Assembly: GCA_012064415.1 (NCBI GenBank)
Contig: SSNU01000234.1
Coordinates: 224,598-288,597, forward strand
Direction of reading: 5' to 3'
DNA: 64,000 nucleotides
Source: Gyrodactylus bullatarudis
Lineage: Eukaryota > Platyhelminthes > Monogenea > Gyrodactylidea > Gyrodactylidae
Shown: positions 47,826-60,658 of the stretch, one piece after another
How positions within the stretch are numbered: the stretch's first letter is position 1
Layout of the letters: every line of letters starts with the position of its first letter
The notes under the pieces: generated by a model
Database searches by the model: none
What the model saw: the letters and a program-made list of their open reading frames with translations, nothing else
Told to the model about the DNA's origin: nothing
Program-made: the position numbers and the translations under genes

Positions 47826-50800
47826 TGTTTCTCAAGTTAGTGATTTTTCTACTTAACCAATAGGAATAAAAAGGTTTTTAGATAAAAATGATAGAAATCG
47901 GATAGGTAAGCATCAATTCCATAAGAGATTCGAATAACATTAAACTCACGTCAACAGATATGGACTCGTGAGTACACTGGATTCAAACAACGTTATTCGA
48001 ATAAGCACTGTAATTTCTACATTGTAATCAGGACTTAAAAAAATCAAGTTTTTTATTTTTTGAAAATTAGCCAAGATTTTATCTTAATCTTAAACTAAGA
48101 ACAAATATTCTACACAAGATATGAGTACTGATTTAGTATTATAGAAATAAATAGTGGGATTGTCAGTTAGAGTCTCTTTATCCATACTCTTTCTTGAATA
48201 TTTTATCTATAGAATCTATGTCCTTCCTTCTCCAGGAGAAAACCCACCTCTATGATTGTCATCTGGAAGATTTAATTCCCTTTGTGTCCGTATTACTGAA
48301 TCAAACTCTACTCCATAGTGCTTTTATTGAAAAATATATCCGATTCTCGTGACGCTAGGCAATTACACCTCAAAAAAATCTTCACTGAAGGAATAATTGC
48401 ATATACGAATTCTGCTCTAATTTATCACATGTATTTGACGAAATGAGGATATCTTCAGAAAATGCAAACCCAAAAATTTGAATTTGAAAAGAATAAATAA
48501 AATAGCAACAAATAAATTCCTGTAGAGATCTAAAATAAAATTTAAAAATGAATTATTCGAGTACATAGCAAATATATTTTGACAGTAGGTTGGAATTTAA
48601 ATTTTAACTCGAAAGATTGGAGATGATGTGTAGATTTTTCTACTCGATAGTAGTAAGGGTTATTTTCAAAATTAGCACACAAATCTATTCGAAAAAATTC
48701 CATAAGTAGTCTCAGAAGGAAAACAGTTACAAAACTAGCCCGATGAAGAAATAAAATTTTAGTTGAAAACACATTAACTATAATTAATTGATTGCAAATA
48801 AACGGGTTTAATGTAGTTTCAGAATCTAAACTCTTTTTTGTTCAGTATTTGAAGATGATCAATTGACAAGTAAGGTGAAATTGGTAAATTTTTCCTGAAA
48901 GTCTCGTAGACTCAAACTAATCTGATGAAAAGATCAGTAAAAAGAACTCATGAGAGATTGAAAAGAAATTCTATTATTATAAAATAAAATAATTTATTTT
49001 TGTCTCTTTAAAATTCACAGAGATTTTCATTGATTTTTCTAAATTTTAATCAACCTCTGATATCTTTATTTAAAGGACTTTCAATTATTGTTAGATATTG
49101 AATCATGAGAGTCTGGGTCTTTAAAAAATCCTACGTCTCCAATCAGTAAAATTTATTTTTAAGCCAACAGAAAGATGTTATATTTATCTTTTAAGGTGAT
49201 AAAACCATCAGTTGTTGAAAAAAAAGTACCTTGTCAACAGACCTTGAGGTGTAAACACTGTTTACTAAACAGCTAGGCTGTTAAGTTTATTCTTTGGAAA
49301 AATCTGTCTGAAAAATTTATGTACCTGAACAAATTCCTTGGTTGGCCCAATTTCTGTCAAGAATTTTCTCTACTCAAACTAATTTATTTTCTTCAAGATT
49401 TATTTATTATTTTTCAAAATATTTATTTAATGTATTAAGCACTCTTGTCATTCAGACATCTGAGACATCATTGACCTCATTTGAAAGACCCTCTCGGCTC
49501 ATGATAAAATTACCATCTTCTTTTTAATAAATTATTTTATTTTATAATATTAGAATCACTCATGAGATTTATTTTCCGATCAGTTAATCAGATTAGCTTC
49601 AATCAACCAGTTTTACTTTTCTTGTAAGTTTAGTTCTAAAAAACTCATTAAATTAAAATTAAAATTATTAATTTTTTCTCAACCCTTTTACGAATTAAAA
49701 TTTTAAAGAATAGTGAATTCGTATCTTTTCATGTCAATCAGTCTTATTTTGGAGAACTCTCTACTGACAGTAGATGGGTCCTCCATTATTCTTAGACTGG
49801 ATAAATTTGAATAGGAATCAATTTTTTCAAGTTACAATACAATCATTCATCTTACTCGTATATAGATGAATAAAGCCATAAGAAAAGTGTATCTTCAAAT
49901 ACACGTTTAGAAGTCAAGGTAAAATCGATTAAAGAGAATTTTCTCTTTTCTGAGAGATAGACTCAAACTACATAACCTAAATTTGAGTTTATCTTGCTGT
50001 ACTCAAACGTAGTTGGCGTAGTTTCTTCTCTCTTCTTTTGCATTCAAAAAGAAGTCATAAAATAGTTTGCCTACTTTTTGTACTATTTATTTTTAAGAGA
50101 AACAAAAAATATCCTATCCATCGGGTGGATTATCTTTCCTCTATAAGAGCCAATGCTTATTATAAATGGGGACATTCAAAATAGCTGAAAAGCTTCAACA
50201 GAGAAACTGAAGCATACGACAACTACTAATTCTATATGGAATTCCCCAAGTAGAGAGGGCATAATATAACATTGATGATGAACATGAACAAGATGGTGGG
50301 CATCAATAAAAGTCCGGATATTAGATACAAATTTATATACATTAGAAATAATAATACAAAGTCAATGTAAAACTACCATACACATAGGCATACGAACATC
50401 TAAAGACATTAGTACAGCGACAAAATTTTAATTGATATTATGTTCCTTTCCAAACTTCTGCAAGACCTCACATTTTCGAATTGTGCGAATTCAGAATGAC
50501 CCTGTTACTCAAACAAATCTTTGAAAACACTGGTGGTAAAATAAAATAAAGTTTTTACGAACCTTTATCGAGATGATTCGGAATCAGCATGAAAATTTTT
50601 GAATTTGGAATAAAGCTGTTTTTTAGATTGGCAAAATTTTATCAAGGTTCACATATGATTTATGAAAAAGTGAAATTTAGATTTAGAATTTGATAACTGA
50701 ATCAAGAACCCAGAATTATGGCAGTTTTCTCGACTAATCAAGATCTCTCAAATGATAGTAACAATAATATTAAATTCAAAGTTTAAAATAGAGAGAATTC

Positions 50801-51021
50801 GGGATGAATTAAAAACAATACCATATCTTTTCATAAATCTTAGTTTCAAAAGTTAACAAGCTAGTTTTTTTTTAATTTTTATTAAAATTACTTTTACATA
50901 GTTGAACATTGTAATTTTTCCAAAGTGTCTGATTCTCTTAAAAACTGATAATAATGGACAATTAAATGGAAAGCCGGAAAGGGAAAATCATAAAAAATAA
51001 TATAACCAAATCCATAACTAC
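47826..51021. other. Intergenic DNA without recognisable genes
   Basis: AT-rich sequence with no ORF of note, no long inverted repeat and no RNA gene that I can support. Confidence 0.3.
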
Positions 51022-51185
51022 CTCGCCCCCACGCATCTCGTTTGAGGAAATGGAAACAATCCTCTTTGTGAAAAGTATGGATTATTCTTAAAACAAAGTT
51101 TTTATGACTGCCCGATGCACAATACAAATGCAGAGGGGTTGACTTTAAATTGTGACTTTGCCATTCTCCTTGTTTGTGGTACAAT
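51022..51185 (-). CDS. Isolated exon candidate with an ankyrin-like motif
   Basis: A minus-strand open stretch has an acceptor before it (AATTATCAG at 51194-51186) and a donor after it (GTAGTT at 51021). It encodes YHKQGEWQSHNLKSTPLHLY, CASGSHKNFVLRI and HKEDCFHFLKRDAWGR. STPLHLYCASGS is like the start of an ankyrin repeat (TPLHLAxxxG), but one motif is weak evidence. The segment is more G/C-rich than its flanks. No neighbouring exons with similar features were found, so it may be a remnant. Confidence 0.2.
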
Positions 51186-54100
51186 CTGATAATTGGTTAA
51201 CGTAAAATTCAGAGAAAAGTTTATCTTTCTGATCTAACATGGACTAAGGTGGACTTTATGTATTTCGCCAGGGCTTATTTATGTTTGTTTGAGATACAGA
51301 AAAGAATAAATTTGTTTAAGTATGAAAACTTTTAATCTTCAACCAGATGAAGAATCAAGATTTTCTACCCGATAGTAGTGGAGTAAAAATTCATTCTTTA
51401 TTCCAGCCTAAATAAATCTATTCAAGAACTGGTCACAATAGAAACAATGATTTTGTATTAAAATTAATTTGCTGAATTTGATTTCGGCCATTTTTCTCTT
51501 TAAAAGAAAATAATTTTGGATAAAAAATATTCGAACTAAAATTTCATTCTGAAATACATTTTCAACCAGGGAAAATTCAATTGGACATTTTAGAATTGAA
51601 AAATCTATCCCTAACGGCTATCAAATTACGGGTGTATAATAAGTTGATGCGACCAAAATAAAACCTCGTAACTTATTCAAATTAGGTAATAATTAGCTTT
51701 TATAATTTTAACTTTGATTCACTTTTTCTCTTAAATATGAATCTTGAAATGGCGAATGATATTTCTTGGTACTAAAAAAACCCTCAATAACAGAGAAATT
51801 ACATTTAAATTAAGAATTTGTCTCCTTCAAAATCTTGTATTCATTCGAATGAGGTTATTAATCTTATTTTATAATTTTGTCAAGTTGTTAAATTCTGAAT
51901 TTTTCCAATTTCAAGCGATATTTCTCATGATCACCAATGAACAAGGAATACCTTGATGAAAGAATGAGATTATTGTAAATCTTAGTTATCTCATTGATTG
52001 GTAGAAAGTATATTTTATGTTTCTTTTACTCTCGAGGAGTAATCTGTCGTCAGTTCCAAGAGAGAAAACAAATTATCCAGTTGTATAACTTGTCCATTTC
52101 TAAAATCTATAGTTATCTGTATTAGAGAAATTATCAAATTACTATATAATATTATTCATTCGTAAATGAGCATGAAATTAGCGTTTTTATGGCTTTTCCA
52201 CCAATCAAATTGCACCTCTCTAAGTTGTATGTGTACACGATTTTTCTATCTTGATAGAAATTGTCAATACATACAAATTAGTTGTGTATCCTTTCTTTTC
52301 TCTCTCGTGTTTCAACTGTGTACATTTCAATAGAAGAGAGACATAGACGCAGAGAGATACACCTAAATGATAATCGTGTACATTTTTGTATAGCCGACAT
52401 GGCTGAGGGTAGTCGTATCATCATATAATTCTCTATACCCTTTTCACATATTAGAATGAATTGAGATACATGGTAATAATTCTAATGGATAATGATTTTA
52501 TTCATCACTTGTGTTCCATCGAGATTGAATATGAAGAAAAAGAAACATTTAATGTAAATTATCGAATTTACAAAATTCTCAGAAAATTGAATTTGATCAA
52601 GATTTTTCCCACATTCACTATTTGAAGAAAATTAAGGTAGCGTCAAATTGCCATATCTGTGAACTTTGAGTTGAAATTTGAACTTGATCAAAAGTTTATT
52701 AGCTAAAGTAATCAAATTTGCTGAATCAGATTTTGTGAAAACCGAATTTTGATATCTTGATCATTTTCTCTACATGAAAATCGATGAAATTTTGATAATT
52801 CAAGATCCCTGAAATATAACGAGTTTAGGTTACAACCATGTGAGACACTAGGAGTAATTCCTAGAAATGAATCAGGACATTGTGAAAGAATTTATGACAA
52901 AATTCAGAATCCAATAATGATCTTGATCATAAAGCCTGATACGTTGGTGACTCTTGAACTTCTTTTAATTTGGAAAAAATATCGATTTATGGCCATCTCT
53001 TCAAATTGATTTATGTAAAGATTTTCTATTGAAAATTTATCAATTATCGATTAGATAAAAACAATTAAATGTTCCCTTAATAATAAAAAAAATAAAAAGA
53101 TTTTTATTTGAAAAACAAAAATCAATTCATATTTTATTGCTGGATATTTGCAAATTTTACTTCTATCCGGATAACAAAAGCTATTTTATCTTTTTTGTAA
53201 TTTTAGTTTTCTAGTTTTTATCTGCAGTAGTTTTTTGTAAGAGATAATGAAAGGTATTGCGTAATGGTAATTAGAGACGGATTTCTCAAATTTTCGATTT
53301 TAAAACCTCATGCTAGAAAACAGAAATCTTTCACATTCAACAAGTTGGTTTATAAATTAAATAATTATTTCAACAGATTAATTTTAATTTTTTTTAGGGT
53401 CTATTGCGTTATCTTGTCTTATAACTGAAAATTTTCAGAAAAAAATTCCTTAAATGACTTTAGATTTTGGCCTCTTTTGAATATAAAACTTTTTTGATTC
53501 ATGATGGAATCTGAAATCTTCAGTAATATTAGTATATTTGATTGGAATATAACCAAGATTGGTAAAAAAATACATACGCAGAAATGTTTGAAAAACTGAT
53601 ATCTTGCATTGTCTATTACTTGATCTAAAACATTCAGCCCTTCTTTTTTTGTTGTTTTCTCAATAATCAATAATTTCAGAATGGGTCAGAATCTAACTCA
53701 GTTCCTTGAGATGATTCTAACGATGTAAAAAACACAATACTTTATCTGATTCAGACACAATGCAGGTGAAATTTCTCCATTAAGTCTATCAGAGCAGAAA
53801 GTTTTTCAATTTTCATTTCATCTTTTGTGAACACATAAATTTTAATTGATAAACTTTGGTAAGTTATTATTAAGTTTCTATTGGATATGTTAAATTAACA
53901 AACAGAACACACATGATTGATTTACTCAGAACGAACAGACATCTCATTGCAAGGTTCATTACCTGTCTGATACTTGAACTGATTTTTATCAAAGCTTCAT
54001 TTGTGGAATCACAATTGATAACACTCTGATGGCATTTATGACAACAGACCTAGCCATAATAATCTCAAAGAAATTCTTAATTGATTTCAACATTTCTGAA

Positions 54101-55999
54101 TCAACAATTGAACGATTAATTAATTAAGGTTCCGATTAAAGTCTTTAGGTGAGAAATATGTCAAGAAAATTTAATTTTTACCTATCAACTCCCGATCAAA
54201 AAATACGATCTATTCGAAATTAGGTCTACAAAATCAAATGATATCTCTCCACAGGGTAGATTTGCTTGTGTGATTTAAAAAAAATTATTTAACTTCAAAT
54301 GCATTCTTTTCGCAGACATGCATTTTCTTCGTCTGTGATCTACGTATGAGGCAAATTCAACATCTGCAATTTCAACGTAGACCTGGTACTGTCTTTCACA
54401 TCTATTCAATAGACAGACTACTTGGATGATACACCATCCATGTTCTGTCTAATATTATTCAATTAATTGCCGAATATGGATATTGAATTAATGCTATTAT
54501 ATTCTTTTACAAATAAAGTACATTTGAATGTAAATGCGCCAAAAGCTCATTTGAAAGCTAGATCATATGCTCTTTTTCACTCTTGAATTATAAAACAAAA
54601 AAAGTTGAAAAAACACAGTTTTATTGCCATCTAATTTGTGTGGAGTTGAATAAACATACGCCTTTTTTTATTCAAAATTAATGAAATTATTGAACAAGTT
54701 ATTATTGAAAATTAAAATTTTCTATATAGTCTTATTCTTATGCTTGATAAGAAAACTGTAACTGTAACTAACTACTCTTTTATCAATTAATCATAACTCA
54801 ACATCAAAAAGACATATCTCATTTAAATTTAAATGGCGCCAAGAAGAATGAGACAAAAATTTCAACTAAGACAGAATTCTAGACAGAACTATCACAAATA
54901 TATTATCGTAAGACTGATTTTAACTATCCTTCATAACCAACACAACATAAATACAGAATTCAATTTGAGAATATTAAGGTACTAACAACTACCATAGGGT
55001 CATAGTTTTTCACCTCCAAAAGTTAAACTTTATTCATCATTAAATGTTTAGAAAGTGTAAAATTCTGGAAGAAAAGCTATAGTTGATATTTTGAAAATCA
55101 CTTCAACATCGTGTGAAAATCGCTGAAAATTATGAATTTTATGAGGATAATCGGTATCTTATTGTGATCCTAAAAATATACTTTTTCCCATCTTTACATT
55201 AACCAGTATATTTCAGCAACTCATTATTAAGCTTCAGAAAATACTTTTTCTTCCGTCCGATATCGATAGGAAATTTATTTATCTTCTGAATTAAGGAAAG
55301 CTTAATCATTCACCAAACACTTGATTTATATTACTCAAATATTTAATCACTTAAACAGTTTAAAAGGTCACCCTATTTTTTTATCGATAAATCCTGAACT
55401 AAGAATGATCCATGTGAAAAAAATATAGATTCTTAATCAGAATATCTACAAACCGTATGAAAGACAACAAAGACCAAACGCAAGCCATGGAAAATTATTT
55501 CATTTATAACGAAGAAAGTGAAAAGCTCCTTTGATTTTCTATAGCTAAATTCGATCTTTTTGTCTAATTGAAATCCAGAGAATACCCTTACCCTTTATTC
55601 TGAGCTAAAAATCTTAGATAAAATCTTCTCAACTTCAGACCTAGGTTCCAGTATGTCGACTAGTTTAAAATTAAATCCACTTTCTAATCTCCCTAGAATT
55701 AATACCATTATTTATACAGTCAGGAAATTTTATAAATCTCGGAGTCTTATTCTCTCTTAATAAATTAATAATGATTATTATCTGAGAAATTCAAAATATG
55801 ACCCCAATTACTTATTATCTACTTTTAACGCTATTAAGTTAAAATACAAATTATCTGATTGTGATGACTTGACTAATCTTAAATTGGTCATGTCTCACAT
55901 CAGACTTAAAATTGATTACTTCAAGTCTTTACTTTATTCTCATCTTCACTAACCAGATGATTTTCGAATGTCTTGCAGACCCTAGTCTTCATGTTACAT
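51186..55999. other. Intergenic DNA with a decayed family A trace
   Basis: The region 52560-52810 holds family A blocks (AAAATTCTCAGAAAATTGAA, AACTTTGAGTTGAAATTTG, ATTTTGATAATTCAAGATCC) without termini. The rest is AT-rich DNA in which I see no gene. From about 55800 onward there may be eroded 5' sequence of the LINE that follows. Confidence 0.3.
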
Positions 56000-56700
56000 T
56001 ATTGCAATGATTTTACCAACTCCAGAGCTTTTGATTTATCTTTTTATAATGGAACAGATAAATTTCACGATTCAATTTTTATATTTAACTACTATTTAAT
56101 ATAATTATGTACTTGAAAGAAAATTTTTGGTTCGTGATCTTGGCCTCGAATATGACTTCAACTTACGATTTGATAAATACATCAAGTCAATATCAAACCT
56201 ATTTGCTGCAAAAACTCTTCATATTCATCGAATTGCAAAATCAGCTGCTCTAAAGTTACTTCTCTTTAAAATGTATGCAAGACCAACAGTTGAATATTGC
56301 TCTAGTGTATGGTCTCCATCAAAAATTTCAATTTCCTTTGTTCTTGACCAAATTCAAAAGAGATTTCTTAAGTTGGTAAACATCCCTTCTAGTGGACTTC
56401 AGAAAATCAAATTGCTTCGACATAGACGGTATTATAGGTGTTTGAAGATTGCTAAAGAAAACATATCTACTTTTTGGAATGCTAAAACTTGTACTAGAGT
56501 TTTGAGAAATAACCATCCTAAATTGCTAAGACCGTTAAACAATCCACTCAAATCTCTTTATTTTTTTGATAGACTACCAAATCTCTTTAATGAAGTGATA
56601 ATGAAAAATAACTCTTTCAATATAAAAGGTTTGTACAATTTTATAAAATATTTGTGACATAATATGACAATAAAGTTTATTATTATTATTATTATTATTT
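56000..56700 (+). mobile_element. 5'-truncated LINE (Jockey/CR1-like) with (ATT)n tail
   Basis: An open frame at 56127-56657 (176 residues) is the C-terminal part of a non-LTR reverse transcriptase. It has VRDLGLEYDFNLRFDKYI, LLFKMYARPTVEYCSSVWSP and LDQIQKRFLKLV, then a thumb-like end, with FFDRLPNLFNEV and FNIKGLYNFIKYL last. Upstream the frame is broken by stops. After the stop codon come AATAAA (56669-56674) and an (ATT)n tail to 56700, the usual 3' end of such elements. The intact 531-bp frame suggests a fairly young insertion. The catalytic part of the reverse transcriptase is absent, so it cannot move by itself. Confidence 0.8.
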
Positions 56701-56904
56701 ATACAATCAGATTTATTTTATAATTTGTATCGAATTAATTTTTTAATTTCAGTATACGACTTATGTCTAACAAAATAACACTGAATTCTTCTTTCTTGAT
56801 TAAACGGGGACTTTTTGATCTTTTTTTTGAAATCGAACATTTTAATTTATATACAGAATTAGATTAATGATAGTACAAATCAGAAAACAGGGAAAGAGTG
56901 TTCA

Positions 56905-56980
56905 ATCTGCACGGTTTGGGATGGTTTGAACCAAGGTCCTAATGAGAGGTGAGAGAGATACCACTACGCCACACCGGACT
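56905..56980 (-). repeat. tRNA-like sequence, probable SINE head
   Basis: On the minus strand it reads CCGGTGTGGCGTAGTGG, an exact box A (TGGCGTAGTGG), and 30 bases later GGTTCAAACC, an exact box B. The arms do not form a full cloverleaf. It differs from the copy at 3290-3365, so it comes from a different tRNA-like source. It ends about 200 bp after the LINE tail. Confidence 0.45.
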
Positions 56981-57754
56981 TTTTGATCTATTTATTAGTT
57001 GTTTTGAAGGTACAGGTTAGACTAAAACATGGCCAGAACATTTGTCATTGTGTTCTACTTCATGTATTTTAAATCTCATCTTTATTCTCTCTTCAGACTT
57101 GGAGAAGACATTGAAATAGAAATTACTGATGCATAATAAAACAGAAAACAAATTCTCAAAAATATCCCCTCAAAAAACATGAGGGTATGTAGCTGATTAC
57201 AGAACATAGTTATTTTCGTGTTGTTGATTACAAGTAAAAATGAGTAAAAATCATTGACTCTTAAAAGCAGTACTAATATCTATAACTGAAATTGCATTGT
57301 CTTCCCCATTTAAGAATCTAAAAAGGATACATAGTATGGATTACGTATAAATGGTCATGTTTGATTGAACAAATGCAATAAATTATGTCAGATGATGACT
57401 ATGGAAAAAATTATACCATCTGTTGATTTTCTAAGCTATTCTCTGTTGAATGCATCGTCTTCTTCTCTCACACTGTCTGTTATTACATCATGTTTCCTTG
57501 GTCAATTTATTATCAAGAGAAGAGGATCCTATTTTGGTTTTATTTATGACCTTTTATTTATACAGAGTAGAATTCTTTCCTCTACTCCCATTTATAACTC
57601 TGAGAATTTTGCTTACTACAAATACTAAAAAATATTTGAGCTGACAACGATGGTATGTATGAAAGCTTAATAATTTTCACATCTAATAATTCCGTTCAGA
57701 TTCATCAAGTGACCTCTTCAGGAAACAGATTAAATATTTGAAACAAACAAGAAC

Positions 57755-58172
57755 TAAAGCTATTTGACATGAGAATTTCAGTTTTTAAATTCCACCTTAA
57801 AATGAGCTTAAGAGTTGTTGATATAAAAAATGTGCCTTCTTCAATGTTTGTAGATTTCAAAGTTTTAAAGCAAAATTCAATGCTGACATTAGACGAAGAA
57901 TTCGAATTTGATCATTTGGGGTTAAGAGAAACTCGCGATATCCAAGAAAAAGCTAAAAAATATTGGATCATCAAAAAATTTGATTTCCCACGATAAAGAC
58001 TCCTTCTTCAGATGAAATTCAATTCTTTGAATGTTGTTCCCAAATATCAGCATTTAATCACATCAAATTTTCGAAATCAACAAAAAATTTGAGCTGAAAG
58101 ACTGAAATGTCGTAACTTGGGGAATTTTCAAAATAGGCCGGATTTTTTTAGATTAAATTCAACTGGCTTTAA
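57755..58172. repeat. Foldback element, family A, copy 11 (degraded)
   Basis: The terminus TAAAGCTATTTGACATGAG is at 57755, and an eroded right end (CAACTGGCTTTAA) lies at 58160-58172. Inner blocks CCCAAATATCAGCATTTAATC and TGAAAGACTGAAA match copies 3 and 7. The ORF 57769-57996 runs through it and is not a gene. Confidence 0.5.
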
Positions 58173-59012
58173 TTTTTTGTTTGATACATAATAATTATGA
58201 TTATCGTGTCCACAAGATTTTAGCATCAATAAAGAAAAAGATCGATGCTCGGTTAACTAGTGAATACTACCGTTTAACAATGTAACCATTCTTGAGGACT
58301 TCAATAGGTCACACCAACAAGGCCCATATTCCCATGTCTTATTTGAATATTTAATTCAAAATCTTTCAAGGGTATAGAAATTTCTGAAAATGTTTTCAAT
58401 CGAACAAAAAAAAGAAGCAACATTTAAGATGCAAGAAAGAATGAAACTGACCTACAAAACTGTTCAACACTTGTTAAAAGAACTTGACAAAAGAAAAGAA
58501 AAAGAATACATTCATCATTGGCATCAGAGCAAACAAAATTCAATAGTATTTATTTGAAATTTTCAAAACAAATAAATAAATAAATACAGATAGAAATCTA
58601 TATATATGTTACGACCAATGTAAAAACTATAATCAGTGTATACACTGTTCATCTCAATGGTCAATGTAGAAACTGAGTTTCCAAAAATTGTAAAATTATT
58701 CTTGTGATAACTCTTGATGAAAATATCCCAAGATATAGTAAAATGTAAATATTACATGAATTTTTTTCTGCTTGATTGATTTTAAAAATTTTGTTTGTTG
58801 ATCTGAGTTTTTGTCAAGATAGCACTTTAACCTAAACAGAAGTCAAATTTTAGTTCGAGTGTTTTGCACTTGAGATAAAATGAGAATGTCAATACTCATC
58901 AGACCCATTATGGGGTCTATCGTCTATTGTAGAATCAATATTATTAACCAATAAGATTTCTTCTAAAAGTATTGTGATCAAGACCTTTATTTGTACGACA
59001 TAATTCCTAAAC

Positions 59013-59383
59013 ATGCAAGAAAAGTTCAACGCTTCCCTCTCAGCACTCCTCAAGAGATTCAATTCTTTACGTTTCAATGATGCAAGATACGAAGAATTTG
59101 TTAAAAAAGTGATGCTTGCCGAATCGACAAAAATCTGTACAAGATCTCTAGAAATTATGATGTTGAAGTTTTTGAAAATGAAGAAACTTTGACAAGAAAA
59201 AGGGTCAACAATACAGAGAATTTACATATCTGTGTCAAAGATAGCAAAATTTTTAAAATTCTTGATGACGAACAGAAAAGTTTAGGCCATGGTCGTTTGA
59301 ACAAAATGAGAGAAGTAATACGTAAACGGTATTATAATATTTCAAAGGAAGTAATCCAAATTCTCATTTATTACTTTATTTAG
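59013..59383 (+). pseudogene. Integrase N-terminal relic, KRBA2/Ginger type
   Basis: Frame 1 from ATG 59013 gives MQEKFNASLSALLKRF ... EEFVKKVMLAEST. It is separated by a frameshift in an A run (about 59128-59133) from frame 2, NLYKISRNYDVEVFE, then HICVKDSKIFKILDDEQKSL and GHGRLNKMREVI. The order LKRYDV, (Y/I)VxxDELFxILHDxHxxxGHGGRxRM and KKKYxNITRE is that of the zinc-binding N-terminal part of KRAB-A domain-containing protein 2-like integrases. The catalytic core does not follow. It is a separate copy from the C-terminal relic at 41024-41420. Confidence 0.55.
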
Positions 59384-60658
59384 TCATTTAGGGGGAAATT
59401 AATAAAATGGTCAATGTAAAAACTCAGTTATCATCATAATGTCTAACGATAGCAAAAGATACAATTTAAAAGACCCATGAATAACAACACTGTGTCTCAA
59501 AAATTTAAGCCAAAAAAAGGTTTCACGCTGGCTCCAAGTCTGTTCTTAGAATTAGAGAATTGGCTTTAGTTTGGGAGATATTACCAGAAATTCGAAAATA
59601 AGAATTTTAGGAAAATTCAAAGTAGATTTTTTAATAAAATCAAATTATCATTACAGGTTAGGATTAGTGTATGGAACATTGTCACACCTACTCAGAACTG
59701 GCGAAATTTTTGAAAAATTACATTTGAAACAAACTCACTGGTTTCAAAGCAAGAAATTCATTCTATTGATCTTCATATTTATCACTAAACATTCTCATGA
59801 GATCAGCAATCTTAAGAACAAATGACCATTGAATTCAAAAACTTTAGGGTAAGGTTTACTTTTAGATGAAAAGCACTCCAATGATAATTTCTTCAAATTC
59901 CATTTCAGTACAATAATAAATAAATAAGATGGGTTTAGAAAAAATAAATTTGTCATAATTCTGGGGTTTCTTCCTCCCTCCTGCACACTTTGCAGAGATT
60001 TTTGCTTGCAAAATGAATCAGAATCAATACACGCTCTTAATTTTACAATTTAAAAGACCCTTTTAATCCGTGTAAGATGATGAAGAAGAAGAAGAGAGTT
60101 ACATTCAAATGAAAAGACATAAAAATTGCTTATAGTCCAATGTTATAAAAATAATAAATTGTAAACTGCACAATGTCCACATGAGGGATATGGATTAGTA
60201 ATTTCCTCTTTCCAAGAAGCATTAGAAGAAACAAATATAGAGAGCTACTCTCAAGATTTCAATGTTAAAAACTTTGAGCAATGATTTTTTTGCCTTTGGT
60301 GATGAGATTGAAAAAAATTCAAGTTTTAATAAATAGATTTATATCTCTTATGTATCTTTTTTGTATTTGTAGAAATAAGAACATTTTCACTTTTAATCAT
60401 GTGTTTTTTTCTTTTCTATAACAATGAATGTTTCTATATATTTTAGAATTTATTATTACTGAAATTTTTGTATGGGTGATGATGGCATTGTCAAGGTTGA
60501 GTGGCTGACTGGCATGTAAATATGAATGTTGGGAATTGTAAAATTAAAACGGAGTTTATTTCCGTATCAATAAATGAGAATGATAATTGACATTTTACTA
60601 TCAGGATGGTGGGCGCCATGTTATATGTATATAAAAAAAGAAATCTTGTCAATCTCTC
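59384..60658. other. Downstream flank of Post2
   Basis: This should include the Post2 3' UTR (minus strand). Several TTTATT strings (AATAAA on the minus strand), for example near 60547, could serve for polyadenylation; none is decisive. The ORF at 59571-59825 is unrecognised. Confidence 0.3.

Noticed and set aside
57769..57996. 75-residue ORF
   Set aside because: It lies inside a degraded family A foldback element.
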